64,000 nt of DNA from Bretschneidera sinensis (GCA_023935145.1 CM043697.1:57550501-57614500), one strand, 5' to 3'; numbered from the stretch's first letter, positions 44,546 to 62,289 are shown. The notes: generated by a model not told the origin, from the sequence alone. Made by a program: numbers and translations.

Positions 44546-47500
44546 GATAATGGTGAAATTGAAACCGAGGGCGAAGAAGATACCAAATCTATGCCACCAT
44601 TGGAGGATGCGAATGATGAGGAATACACTACCTAAGGAGAATTGTTGGTTGCAAGGAGAGCTCTAAGTGTGCAAATCAAAGAAGATGACAAAGTGCAGCG
44701 AGAAAACATCTTCCATACTAGATGCCACGTGCAAAACAAGGTATATAGTATGATTATTGATGGAGGTAGTTGTATTAACGTTTCTAGCACTACAATGGTT
44801 GAGAAATTAGGGCTGCCAACGATTAAACATCCTCAGCCTTACAAGTTACAATGGTTCAATAATAATGGTGAACTGAGGGTGAACAAACAAGTGTTAGTTT
44901 CCTTTCGTATTGGAAAATATGAAGATGAAGTTTTGTGTGATGTAGTTCCGATGTAAGCTGGATGCTTGTTACTAGGCCGGCCATGGCAATTCGATCGATG
45001 TGTTAAGCATGATGGCTTCACCAACAAATATTCGTTTGTTAAAAATCAAAGAACAATCACTCTAGTTCCTTTGACACCAAAGCAGGTTTATGAAGATCAA
45101 GTGAGGTTACAAAAACAGAGTGAGCAAACGAAAGAGAGTGAGAAAAAAAGAACGAATGAAAACCACAAAGAGAAAATGAGAGAGGCCAAAAAAATTGAGA
45201 TAGAAAATAAGAGAGTTGATTCGGCCATTGAGAGAAAACAAATTTCTATGCAAGAATGAGTGAAATAAAAAGAGTGGTGATTTTAAATCAGCTAATGATT
45301 GTACTTTTGTACAAAGAGGCGTTAAACACTAACCAATTTGACTTGTTTCTCTTTTACAGGAGTTTGATGATATCTTTCCCGAGGAGATTCTATATGGCTT
45401 ACCTCATATTTGAGGAATTGAACATCAAATTGATTTCGTGCCTGGTGCTACAATTCCAAACCGACCAGCCTATCGAAGCAATCCCGAAGAGACAAAGAAG
45501 CTACAAAGGCAGGTTAGTGATTTAATGGAAACAGGGTACGTAAGAGAAAGCATGAGCCCGTGTGCTGTTCCGGTGATTTTGGTTCCTAAAAAGGATGGGA
45601 CATGGAGAATGTGCATTGATAGCTGAACAATCAACAATATAACGGTAAAGTATCGACATCCTATCCCTCGTTTAGATGATATGCTAGATAAATTGCATGG
45701 TGCATGTGTATTCTCTAAAATTGATTTAAAAAGTGGATATCATCAAATAAGAATGAAAGAGGGAGATGAATGGAAAACTGCTTTTAAAACGAAATATGGT
45801 TTATATGAGTGGTTAGTTATACCATTTGGACTAACAAATGCACCAAGTAACTTCATGAGATTAATGAACCATGTTTTGCGAGCTTTTATAGGCAGATTCG
45901 TTGTTGTTTATTTTGATGATATTCTCATTTATCATAGATGATCATGTTGTCCATTTAAAATCAGTTTTGGATGTGCTTAGAAAAGAAAAGTTGTTTGCTA
46001 ACTTGAATAAGTGCACTTTTTGCACCGATAAGCTTGTGTTTCTTGGTTTTGTTGTGAGTGCACAAGGAATACAGGTTGATGAAGAGAAGATTCGTGCGAT
46101 TAAAGAATGGCCAAGTCCCACGAGTGTAAGTCAAGTTCGTAGTTTTCATGGACTTGCTAGTTTTTACAGGCGGTTCGTGAAAGACTTTAGTAGTATTGCC
46201 GCACCGCTTACTGAAATCATCAAGAAGCATGTTGGATTCAAATGGGGAGATGAGCAAGAAAAAGAATTCCAATTGATCAAAGAAAAATTAACTCATGCTC
46301 TTTTACTTGCTTTGCCTGATTTTACTAAAACCTTTGAAATTGAATGTGATGCTTCAGGTTTGGGTATCGGTGTAGTGCTTATGCAAGGAGGAAGACCAAT
46401 CGCATATTTCAGTGAGAAATTAAGTGGAGCAGCTTTAAACTATCCTACTTATGATAAAGAATTTTATGTGTTAGTTCGAGCATTGGAAACATGGCAACAC
46501 GATCTTTGGCCTAAGGAGTTCGTGATTCACACCGATCATGAGTCCTTGAAGCATATAAAAGGACAACACAAGTTGAGTAGGAGACATGCACGATGGGTAG
46601 AATTCATTGAGACATTTCCATATGTCATTCGATATAAGCAAGGTAAGGAAAACATCATTGCAGATGCACTTTCTCGAAGGTACGTATTAATTTCTACTCT
46701 AGATGCAAAATTACTTGGTTTTGAGTACATTAAAGAGTTGTATCCTTCAGACACCGATTTTTGTGAGGGGTTTCGGGCTTGTGAGAAAAACGCAGTGGGT
46801 AAGTTCTTTAAGCACGAGGGATTCTTATTTCGGGAGAATAAGTTATGTGTACCGAATTGCTCTTTGTGTGAGTTGTTAGTGAGGGAATCCCATGGAGGAG
46901 GTTTAATGAGTCACTTTGGAGTTGCTAAGACCTTAGCCGTTTTAAAAGAACACTTCTATTGGCCACACATGAAAAGAGATATTGAGAGAATTTGTGGTAG
47001 ATGTGTCGCATGTAGGCAGGCAAAATCTTGAGTGCAACCCCATGGTTTATACACGCCATTACCCATTCCTAGTGAGCTTTGGATAGATATTTCGATGGAC
47101 TTTGTGTTAGGTTTACCTAGGTCTAAATGTGGTAAAGATTCAATTTTTGTGGTTGTGGATAGATTTTCTAAGATGGCACATTTTATTTCATGTCACAAAA
47201 CTGATGATGCTTCCAATGTTGCTAATTTGTTCTTTAAAGAAATTGTAAGATTACATGGTATGCCTAGAACGATAGTTTCGGATAGAGACACTAAGTTCTT
47301 AAGTTACTTTTGGAAGACTTTGTGGTATAAGTTAGGGACTAAGCTATTATTTTCTACTACTCGTCACCCACAAATTGATGGTCAAATTGAAGTAGTAAAT
47401 AGAACTTTGTCTACTTTGTTGAGAGCTATTATTAAACAGAACATCAAAACATGGGAAGAGTCTTTACCACATGTTGAATTTGCTTATAATTGTTATGTTC

Positions 47501-47940
47501 ATTCTGCTACTAAATTCTCACCATTTGAAATTGTTTATGGTTTTAATCATTTAACTCCATTGGATTTAACGCCATTACCTATGTTGGAACATGCTAACTT
47601 GGACGGAAAGAAAAAAGCTGAATTTGTTAAGCAGATACATGAGAAGGCAAGACTAAACATTGAGAGGCAAACGGAACAATATGCAAAACAAGCTAACAAA
47701 GGTCGTCGACAGCTAATTTTTCAACCTGGAGATTGGGTTTGGTTACACATGAGGAAAGAAAGATTTTCGACACAAAGGCGTTCAAAGTTACTTCCTAGAG
47801 GAGATGAGCCTTTTCAAGTCCTTGAGCGCATCAATGATAATGCATACAAATTGGATTAGCCCGGTGAGTACAATGTTAGTGCCACTTTCAATGTTTCTGA
47901 TTTAAGCCATTTTGATGTAGGTGATGATTTGAGGACAAAT
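44546..47940 (+). pseudogene. Gypsy C pol: protease, RT, RNase H, integrase
   Basis: Protease at 44642-44956 (MIIDGGSCINVSS, where the active-site Ser-Gly triplet reads DGG), ending LLLGRPWQFD past a stop. A lysine/glutamate-rich spacer follows to 45260. RT 45438-45941: [29 protein letters not shown], catalytic YFDDILIY. A frameshift near 45935 leads to the 376-codon frame 45901-47031: RT thumb, RNase H ([26 protein letters not shown]), integrase zinc finger (H..H, CGRCVAC). After a stop at 47029, integrase core 47032-47859: [17 protein letters not shown], then the [10 protein letters not shown] glutamate, ending NAYKLD-stop. Stops at 44543, 44633, 44954, 45624 and 47029 interrupt it; several look like C-to-T changes. 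Confidence 0.9.
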
Positions 47941-47947
47941 CCTTTTC

Positions 47948-47960
47948 AAAAGGAGGGAAA
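47948..47960 (+). promoter_or_regulatory. Gypsy C polypurine tract
   Basis: 'aaaaggagggaaa' directly before the TGATGAGG start of the 3' LTR. Confidence 0.85.
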
Positions 47961-48935
47961 TGATGAGGACACGGCTAACAAATGGGATGCAGAGCCTCTT
48001 CAAGTTCCAATTGGTCCAGTTACAAGGGCTCGAGCTAAAAGGTTTAAGGAAACTCTCAATGGGCTTATTCAACACATTTGGGCGAAGAACCATCTTTGGG
48101 GGCCCAAGGATGATGCTATACATGATCCACAAGGATGGGTTTCCATGATCCAAGGGAACTTCCACTTTGGAATTTCGGGAGGACCCAACGAACAGAATTA
48201 AAATGGTCATATCTTCTTACCCACAACTCCAAATGGGCTGAAACTTATTAGGATGGAAAGATGACGTCTTGAACTTCAATTTTGACCTAAGAAAGTTTCA
48301 AAAAGGATATCTTTTGGGCCTGGTATGATAGGCCGAAATTCAGTAGGCTGTTGCATCCGAATATACGTTGGGCTTGCACCTTTTCTTAATTGTTTCCTTC
48401 TGAATTTAATTGTTGCATTATAAGGCTTGCATGCCAAGTTAGGTACTTTCCTTATTTGAATTTTAGGTTACCAAAATTCTATTTAGGTTTATTTCCTATT
48501 TCGTAGTTTCCTATTCCTACCAGAATTCTGTTTAGGTTTATTTCCTATTTTTTAGTTTTCCTTTTTCTATTTGGTTACGAATTCTCATGTATTTAAATAG
48601 CTATTGGCTTTTGGAATAACACAATTCAGATTTGATTCATACTTTCGGAGAGAAATTTCTCTTTGGTTCTTTTAGAACTTCTGAACTTATCGGAGTTTCC
48701 GTGGCGTTCATCTTCGACTTATCAATCAATTCTTCCATAATTGATTATGGTGTCTTCATTATACCAAGGTTCTTACTTCGATATAAGTAACGAGTCTCGG
48801 TCTCAATCTTCATTATACCAAGGTTCTTGCTTCAATATAAGCAACGAGTCGCAGTCTCACATAAATCTGCTTCTAGACGATCTTGGAGGTCTTTTTGATC
48901 CATAAATTTCTTAGTTCTTGGCGTGGATCATATCA
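47961..48935 (+). repeat. Gypsy C 3' LTR
   Basis: A 975-bp partner of 42090-43065 with only scattered differences. An open frame enters from integrase (47929) and runs to 48201 inside the LTR. Confidence 0.92.
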
Positions 48936-48940
48936 GTACT

Positions 48941-51548
48941 TCACTACTTTTTCACCATCTTTCTTCAGCTTGAACACCTACTTGTTCCTCAGTGCTTTTT
49001 CTCTTTTGGGAAGATCAACAAATTCATAAGTATTGTTCTTTTCCAAAGAACCAACATCTTCCCTCATTGCCTTCATCTACCAATCCTTTTCTGTATGTGA
49101 TTGTACTTCTTAGAAGCTCTTTGGCTCCCCTCCATTAGTAAGCAAGACATACTCAGAACTAAGGTACCTAGTAGACAGTTGATGCTCTCTAGTGGACCTT
49201 CTCAACTGAGGCCCTACAGTTTCTGGTGCAAAGGGTTGCTCCCCCTACTCAACATACTCTGTATTATGCATAACATCATCATCAACTGTCGTTGGCTTTT
49301 CATTACCCATACGTTCTTCATCATGTATCTCTCTTTCATATATGGCACTGTTTGAAGGAGTAGGATCTGGTACAAAATCTTTAACTTTGCCTATACCATG
49401 CTATCTGTTATCATTTTTCTCAATATCAGCCAAAGTTTCATTTTCATGGAAGACAACATCTCTGCTTATGATAATCTCCATATTTTCTGGATCCCATAAC
49501 TTGTAACCAAACTCAGCATCCCTATAACCAACAAACACACAAGCAACTGCTTTGTCATCAAGTTTTGACCTATTCTCCTTGAGAACGTGTGCAAAATCTT
49601 TGTAACAAAACACCTTCAAGTAAGAATAAGAAACATATTTTCCTGTCCAAACTCTTTCTGGAATTTCAAAACCCAATAGAACGGTTGGAGATCTATTAAT
49701 AAGGTAGCAAGTTGTACGAACTACTTCACCCCAAAATGGCTTAGGCAGCTTAGCCATTCTGAGCATGTGTCTAACTCTTTCCACAATAGTATTGTTTATC
49801 CTCTCAGCCACGCCATTATGTTGTGGGGTACCAGGAACTATCATCTTATGTCTGATGCCAAACTATGAACAATAAGCTGCAAACTCATTGGAGATATACT
49901 CTTCACTATTGTCAGTATGGAGACATTTCAACTTATCCCTTATCTCTCTCCACCATAGCATGAAACTTCTAAAAATACTAAAATACTTGGCTTTTGTTCT
50001 TTAACAAATAAACCCACGCCTTTCGGGAAGCATCATTAATAAAAGTAACAAAATATCTATTGCCAACCAAAAAGTCTACTTCAAATGGGACCACATACAT
50101 CAAAATATACCAATTCTAATTTCTTTTGTTTTCTTTTAGATGACTTACTGAAAGAAATTCTATGATGCTTACCAAATAAACAATAATCTTATGAGTTCAG
50201 AGATATACCTTTGGAGGAAGGAATGAGCGACCTCCTAGCCAAAATCTGCAACCCTTTCTTATTCATATGCGTTGGCTTCTTATACCACAAGTTTAGAGAA
50301 ACATCATCTTCAATTGCATTCAGCTCATTACCACACGCTTTCACATGCATCTTGTACAAAGTGCAACACATCTTTCCTCTAGCAACCACTAATGATCCCT
50401 TGGTCAGTTTTTACCTTCCATTACCGAAGTAGTGCTCATACCCTTCTTCATCTAGGACATGAGTAGAAATCAGATTGAGACGCAATTCAGAAACATGTCA
50501 CACATTCTTTAAAGTCATAGTGCACCCTACACCTGTCTGTATGTGCACATCACCAATCCCCATAATCGGAGCAAAACTCAAGTTACCCATCTTCACTGTA
50601 CCAAAGTCTCCTGCTCTGTACGTTGTAAAGTAATCCCGATGTGGAATACAATAGTAAGAAGCTGCTAAGTTAACCACCTAGTTAGTACCAAAATCTGCAA
50701 CATGATTGCACTCCTCAAACTCACAAGCAAGTAACACAACTTTTTCGTCATCTGAAATAACTGCTATTGTGTTCTTGTCATTGGTCTTCTTCTGGTTCTT
50801 CCCATCCTGTTGTTCTTGTTTCCAAACCCAACAATTTCTCTTCATATGACCCAGTTTATTATAGTGATAACATTTCACCTTATCTCTAGACTTTGACCTG
50901 TCTTTGGATTTACCATGATCTTTAGGACCTTTACTCTTACTTCTTCCCCTGTTCTCTGTGATAAGAGCTTGACCACTATCTATGCTCGAATCCTTTTTGC
51001 GAGTCTCCTCATTTGGAGCAGAGTTATTAAATGATACTATTAAAGTCTCCCAGCTATCAAGCAAAGTACCCAAAAGAAACAATGCTTGTAACTCATCACC
51101 TAACATTATTTTCATTGTAGACAACTAGTTCGCAAGATCTTGAAAATCATTCAAGTGTTCAACAATTGAGTGTTTATCCTTGTACTTCAAATTTACAAGC
51201 TTTCTCATCACAAAAGCTTTGTTATGAGCTGTCTTTCTTTCATAAAGCATCTACTAATTTTTCCCAAAGAGATTTGACATTAGTTTCTTTGGCCACATAA
51301 TGGAACACATTGAGATCCACCTATTGTCTGATGGCACCAACTGTTTTCCTGTTCATTCTTTCCCACTCTTTATCGGTCTTGCCCTCCGGCTTTGCTTTCT
51401 GTTCACCCTCAACAGGATTATACAGATCTTTGAAATAGAGATAATCTTCCATCTTCGGTTTCCAAACCGAATAATTAGAAGTTGTCAATAAAATAATAGA
51501 TTTTTCATCCATGTTGACCAACACAAGCAACCAAAGCTCTGATACCAC
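48941..51548 (-). pseudogene. Copia-4 gag, protease, integrase and N-terminal RT
   Basis: Minus strand from 51548: gag N-terminal region (LLTTSNYSVWKPKMEDYL, KEWERMNRKTVGAIRQ), gag C-terminal region 50678-51124 with a degenerate zinc knuckle CYHYNKLGHMKRNC, and protease remnants to 50480. Pre-integrase at 50189-50389 (LWYKKPTHMNKKGLQIL) and integrase 49401-49844 follow (PGTPQHNGVAERINN, LINRSPTVLL, CVFVGYRDAEFGYKLWD). Then comes a linker and the first part of RT up to the gypsy C insertion at 48941. Several stops occur in the core (49860-50180). Confidence 0.85.
51536..51547 (-). promoter_or_regulatory. Copia-4 primer-binding site (initiator Met tRNA type)
   Basis: TGGTATCAGAGC on the minus strand, two bases from the 5' LTR at 51550. 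Confidence 0.88.
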
Positions 51549-51549
51549 T

Positions 51550-52284
51550 TACTGGGAAAATTACCCACTGTCAACAATTAATCAAGTATCACAATTCTAA
51601 CAAAAAATCACAGATTAAATATAATAATCTCCAAGCCCAATATAGAAATAAAACGACAAGCACCAAATAAAGCAATAAACTAAGAACATAAGAATTTACG
51701 TGGAAAACCCTCCAATGTAGAGGGAAAAAACCACGGGGCAAAAATAACTGCACTATGTAAATATCAATTACAAACTTGAGACCCATAACAATTTGGTAAA
51801 ATTACAAAATTATATCTCTAGGGAAAAATCATTACTATACTACCAACTGTTGAAATTTGAGAAGTCCTTTTGCTTTAACAAATTCAAACACCGTGATAGA
51901 AACTGCAAACCCTGAATAGATTGATTCTTTGTGACAAAACACTGAATAATACCCTAAAGAAAATCCTATACTATTGCACCTTTTCTCCCTTTTACTCTCC
52001 CAGTAAATAGAAAGAAAAACCTTTAATTTGTAACTCTCTCGGTTACAAAACACTACTTTCAATTTTTCTCCTCACACAGTGCCTATTTCTCTAGCTACTC
52101 TCTCTGTAACTCACCATTGAAAATAGAAAGAAATCATGCCTTTTTATATAGCCATTGATTAGAATATATTATCTTCTAATAGGCATAGGATTCTGAGTCC
52201 TAAGGACTACACCAACCAATACCTTTAGCTTTCTTTTATTTTTTATTTTAACTTGCTTATGAACTAGACCCCACAAGCCCAACA
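51550..52284 (-). repeat. Copia-4 5' LTR
   Basis: A 735-bp partner of 39973-40734; its plus-strand start has changed from TGTTGGG to TACTGGG. Ends AGCCCAACA before TGTTT. Confidence 0.88.
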
Positions 52285-52289
52285 TGTTT

Positions 52290-52683
52290 CACGGTCTGAA
52301 AATGGCTTGGGAATTGAGTTTCAAGGTCTTCGTTGAGTCCGACTCCATGACTGCAGTGGAAAAGATATAGCATCATCTGCCTGACTTTGATCCGAACAAG
52401 CACATCATTAGTGCTTGCAGAGCCTTATTAAATGGAAGCTAGGAGTGCAGCGTCAACCATGTTTCTCGAGAAGGTAACAGTTGTGCAGTTTGGTTACCCT
52501 CTCACCCTGACAATTTGGTGCTTGGGTTTCATGAATGGACCTACCCTCTTGATGGTCACTGTTCGCTCATCAGTAGCGAGTGTATTGGGGTCTCTTCAGT
52601 CTTGACCCAGGTTGTGTAGGTGCTAGTTTTTTGGGGGCTTCAAGCCCTCCAACGTACCCCAGATAAAAGCAATGAAAAAAATT
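52290..52683 (+). pseudogene. LINE-2 segment 3: RNase H C-terminal part and 3' end
   Basis: After Copia-4 the frame gives GLKMAWELSFKVFVESDSMT (the catalytic Asp of the ESDS motif is present), then HIISACRALLNGS, and VNHVSREGNSCA, the HVxREGN motif near the RNase H C-terminus. It ends around 'gggggcttcaagccctcc...accccagataaaagcaatgaaaaaa', a typical plant LINE 3' UTR with a short A-rich end. Two in-frame TAGs are present. Confidence 0.78.
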
Positions 52684-53269
52684 TATATGCAATAGAAGAG
52701 GTGCTGCAGATCAAGTTGCCGGTTAGGGATGCAGGCATGGAGGTCTTTTTTCTCTTCTTATATTTTTATCAATTGCAATAATTGGCGTTACGGGGATTTG
52801 AACCATTTAGAGGATGTTTTCAAGATTTTTTTTGGGAGGGGGGTGGTGGAATAATATCTTTATCAATGTAAGTGTTGAAACATCGCAGATCGCATGCTGT
52901 TGGCAGAGGATTATTATGCTGGTGTAACCCTTTTTTTGGGCCTAGACCATATCAGTAATCAGTCAATTCATCTAATAAACGATCCCAACTCTTTTAGCTT
53001 ATAGGTTTTTACGAAGTACAAAAACACAGATTCAAGTACTAAGCAAATTTAAAATTTTGGTTCAATTGTTACTAATAACTAAACATAACGCCAAAGACAC
53101 CGATAGAGAAAACATGATTATGTCTCAGTTTCTCAACAACAAAGACAACATTGTCGACCTACAAATACATAGCATTGACACTCAAACAAAGTGAACAAGA
53201 CCAAAACGCACATGGGTTTTTTAAACCTTCCGCCTCAAACTACCCTTACAAATTCAAGCTATAAAGGTC
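52684..53269. other. Intergenic stretch; includes KARI 3' UTR region
   Basis: Between the LINE-2 end and the KARI stop. The last ~200 bases, on the minus strand, would be the KARI 3' untranslated region. No other gene or repeat recognised. Confidence 0.5.
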
Positions 53270-58312
<5,043 letters not shown>

Positions 58313-61215
58313 CTGCGAGTTAATATAAGAAACAACAAATAATTATTAAAAATATCAACAGAGCTACTCATTTGGTTCTTTGGAAGTTACAACAGAAAGG
58401 TACAGAGAAGGAAAATTCACCAATGAAACACCTTTATAGAATTCCATTTCCATCCAACAGAACTCAGGCGAGAACCAAACCAAGCCAAACAGTTCTTATT
58501 AACAGAAAATAAGTTAGACTAAGAGAGATGAAAAAATTAATGAGCCCACGGACCAATGAACCGAACGGTATGTTGGGAGAAATTGAATAATAGTTTTGAT
58601 ATTTAATTTTTGATATAATTATTATTTAATTTTTTTATGATTACTAATGAATTTTTTCAATTCTATAATAACTCCCACGGACGGAATCCCATAGGATCAA
58701 GTCCCGGTATAAAAACTTATTTTCCCCGTTTACTCCCTTTTTCTTCAGTCTTCTAAATCTTCTCTCTTGTTCTTCTTATTTTTCTCCTCTTTTTGTTATT
58801 TCTCTTTTCACCGAATCTGACCAGTCAAACCAGAGTTTGCTGATTTGCCACTAAAGACAATGGACTTTGAAGCAATTTCTGTAACAAGTAAGCAACTGGA
58901 AAGACGAATTATAGAATGATGCAGCAAACTGTCGCTGGCTTGAACAATTTCTTGTTGTCCTCAGATAAACAACAAATCTTAATCTCTTATGATAATCTTA
59001 TACATGTTATGCTACACCTAAAATTAATTGTCTCAACTGGAAATTTCAAGCCCCTCAACCATAATCTTTTTTCTGATCCTCGTTGATCTGAGATATGAAA
59101 AATAAAATATGCTTACCAAAATAAAGAAGTGAGGGATGAGTGCAACCAAACTCTTATACCAAAACAGCTGCAAGGTCACACCATTAGAAACCCAAATTAG
59201 TAGAAAGATGGACCGACAAACTTTAAATCCTACGAAACTAATTGAGAAAAAGGAAATATGAAAATGTGCTATTCATGAATATGAACGTAAAGGAGGTAAC
59301 TGTCAACACAATCTCAAACCATAAGAGGTTAAAATAACTTCCAAAACCTTAAATAAATAATACTACTAAAAATTACTGCTTTTTGTAATTTAACTTATTT
59401 AATTTGTTTTAAACTTATTTTAATATATTTGTAATTTTTTTATAATGAGTAAATTAATTGAACCTCACTCTTTTTCCTATTACCCACCTCTATTACCTCG
59501 CGTTGATGTATAGCTACTCTTCCTCTGCCAACTGGACAAAACGATCACATCACGGCTTTTAATTTTTCTAAAACGAAGCTTTACCTTTGGTTGTTGACAA
59601 GAAGCAACGTGCGTCTCCATTCACCCATTTCACTTGGCAATATAAAAATATAAAATAAATTAATTTTTTTTACTAAAACCAAGGCATTCGACCGTTTAGG
59701 TTTTTTTTTTTTTTTTTTTAAAGGGTGACCGTTTTGGTTTAAATCCTTATAAATAAGATTGTCGCCCTCGTGCACTGCAAACCAAAGTGAGAGAAGAGAC
59801 AAAAATTCCTTACCGACCTGCAAGCACAGCTGTTTAGTTTTTTCTTTTTAATTCCCAACTATTTTTACTTTCCATTCGTTTACCTAAATTTGTTATCTAA
59901 AAAATTTCATACATTTCATGAAGCAAACAAGATGTCCATTTCAAGCATAACCTATTCAAAATTAAGTTATCGAGACAGGATATGTCGATTTGATCACAAA
60001 GAGAGTTGAGAATGTCATAGTCAAATTAAAACAAAGATCGATTATACCACGAATGTGAAAGTGATACTTGTAAATTCTTTGCGTGGTGTTTGCCAATAGA
60101 TGAAAACTAGCGTCAATACGTTTGAAGGGCAAAATGCTCATAATGTTCATCCCAGGGACATTGGATAGCATCTGCTTAGTCATGCTGACTTGAGAGAACA
60201 AATGATTGAACTTAAAGACAAAAGTGATGTTACTTGAAGAGTTGAAGACCATAGTGAAAACATACATGGTTGGTTTTGCGGTACTTGGTTTTATATGCAA
60301 CTGTGCTCACAAAATAAATGCTACTTCATTGTATTTCCTAAGAGAGGCGCTATAGAAACAAAGACATTTGCTTCAGAAATGAAGATTTGGCCTAAAGACA
60401 ACATTGCCCCACCCAAACTCAAACCATTCCAAAACTAACCCACTTAATTTTTGTTAGAGAACACCTCATTGTGACCTTAGTTCTTACTTGATGAAATACA
60501 TAAATGCAGTAATCCTTAACCCATACAATAACAATGCAAAACATCTAAAACTAACCTTACCAAATAGTAAAGTAAACTAACACATTACAAATAAAGTATT
60601 ACCTACATGCCTCTTTGTGATTATTTTATTTGCCCCCAAACCATTTCTTTCATTGTGGTTCTCCGTTATCTTGCATTGTCTATCGTTCTTTGATTTTTGC
60701 ATAGACTGAGAGAAGAGGAAGTAAAAAGCAAGTGAGAAAATCGCAAAGAAATTAATCGAAAACTTGGGAAATACTTCAATTTCGGCATCAGGTACATTTC
60801 TCCCCTTTTGTTGCTTTGTGCATGTGATTTATTTGATCAAATACCTATTGGTTTGCACATATATATTAATTAATTCTCCATTGGATCTATCTATGCTTGC
60901 GGTGAACCTTGCTTTGATTTTCTCTATTTGCTTAAACATCTGATAGATAAAATAAATGCTTGCTTGATTGATCTTCTTGCTTTTGTGGCCATGGCTTATT
61001 TTATACTTAAAAATACTTTAGGGTTATTGGCTACATATAAAGGAGGGATATTTTGAGTTAATATACTTTATTTTCCTTGTGATTTCCTTTGTTTGTATTT
61101 CAAAAGAAATGGTAGTTTTCGTAGCATTTTATTGATAAACATTTTATCCCACAATTTATTGGCCTGCAATTTTGAGCTGGTAAAGAGTGAATAGAAAATA
61201 CCTCTACATTTTTAT
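58313..61215. other. AT-rich intergenic region upstream of KARI
   Basis: No recognisable gene. It has a poly-T run at 59701-59719, TATAAATA at 59749-59756 (plus strand), and splice-like signals on the minus strand at 59117-59167 and 59585. A 112-codon minus-strand frame (59962-60300) has no family I recognise. Near 60700-60790 a purine-rich stretch ends 'ggcatcag|gtacatttctcc', resembling a plus-strand first exon and donor. None of these is strong enough to call as a gene. Confidence 0.45.
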
Positions 61216-62098
61216 TGGAAATCACCTTGACAAGATGTCGAGGTGATGATCTTCCAAATACCCAAGTCTAGAATGACTTACAGAAAGAAATACAGCAATT
61301 GAAAACAAGAAAGAAAAAGAAGACAAACGATTTGTTATCGAAGTTCAGCAATAGCCTACGTCCCCGAGAGTTCTTCTGAACTCTCTGCACTAAATCAATG
61401 GTTCTTTACAATCCAGCAACCCTCTTCAAAAAACCTCAAGTTCTTGAAAAAACCAAGATGAGAAGAAAGAAAGTGATAGGACTATTACAAAAGCTCTCTA
61501 CCCACTATTTATACTACTTCTCTCTTTACAACCAGCCTCTCTACAATGAGTCCCTCTTGTATGTCTATGTCTTTGCACTCTCACACAATTCTCTCATTCA
61601 CACACACGTCTCACAAGTTACATTACATCACATTCTTGTTGAGAATGAAGCTAGGTGACCCTTTATATAGTGCACCAACTTCTTGTCCAATCTTGTGTGT
61701 CATTCTCCACCCTTAGATCTTGATGACTAATCAACCATGGCCCTCCATCAATCCTAAGTGATGCTGTACGTTTTAACCTTGCATCCACGCACTTAACAAG
61801 AGGCTTAACCAAGTTGAGTATGTGTGCCTCAGTGTGCCTAGCGCCTAGGCACTGAACAAGGGGCGGTGCGGCGCTAGGCAAAGCACCCTTTTCACCACTT
61901 GCTGGGCGGTGCGGCACTGGTGAGGGAGAGGTGCGGCGCACACTGGTGCTGGCCCCCTCACAGCTGTGCGCACTCTTTTGCCTTGCTAAATAGAGGTGTG
62001 CACACACACTCAAAGTGATGCACACACATGTGTGCACTTTTTTAACATGCTAAAATTTATTCTTCCAACCTTGTTTAAACCTTAGACAAATATCAACA
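61216..62098 (-). repeat. Copia-5 3' LTR
   Basis: About 883 bases, from TGGAAATCACC-like start to ATATCAACA on the plus strand. On the minus strand the purine tract AAAGGTAGAGAT (plus 62099-62110) precedes it. The GC-rich patch (61850-61975) matches that of Copia-1. Confidence 0.82.
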
Positions 62099-62289
62099 AT
62101 CTCTACCTTTGTCTAAGCGTTTAAACCCGAACCATTGTGCAGAGAACTTCAAGATCCAAACTCATCTTGAGTCATCATTCAACTGACTCCATTCCTAAGA
62201 AGTCCAAGGCAATGATTGGACCTTCTTAGAGGTAGAACCTTGGTACCTAAATCTGTAGGACTTTCTTCCGTGGCCTTCTTGTCATCATG

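Larger units (their letters stand above)
42090..48935 (+). mobile_element. Gypsy C: nearly complete Ty3/gypsy retrotransposon
   Basis: Inserted into Copia-4 RT with target duplication GTACT (42085-42089 and 48936-48940). LTRs of 976 and 975 bp (42090-43065, 47961-48935) are very similar to each other, so this is one of the youngest insertions here. Primer-binding site for initiator Met tRNA at 43068-43079, polypurine tract at 47948-47960. Gag, protease, RT, RNase H and integrase are all present on the plus strand, broken by a few stops and one frameshift. The integrase frame continues into the 3' LTR with a GPVTRARAK motif, a layout reminiscent of CRM-type chromoviruses (inference). Confidence 0.92.
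39973..52284 (-). mobile_element. Copia-4: Ty1/copia retrotransposon split by gypsy C
   Basis: Target duplication TGTTT at 39968-39972 and 52285-52289. LTRs 39973-40734 and 51550-52284, primer-binding site at 51536-51547 (minus strand). All Copia domains are present in order on the minus strand: gag 51548-50678, zinc knuckle, pre-integrase, integrase 49844-49401, RT (split at 48941/42089 by gypsy C) and RNase H to about 40980. Frames are broken by many stops and indels. Gag and integrase sequence style suggests a Tork/Tnt1-like lineage (inference). Confidence 0.9.
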
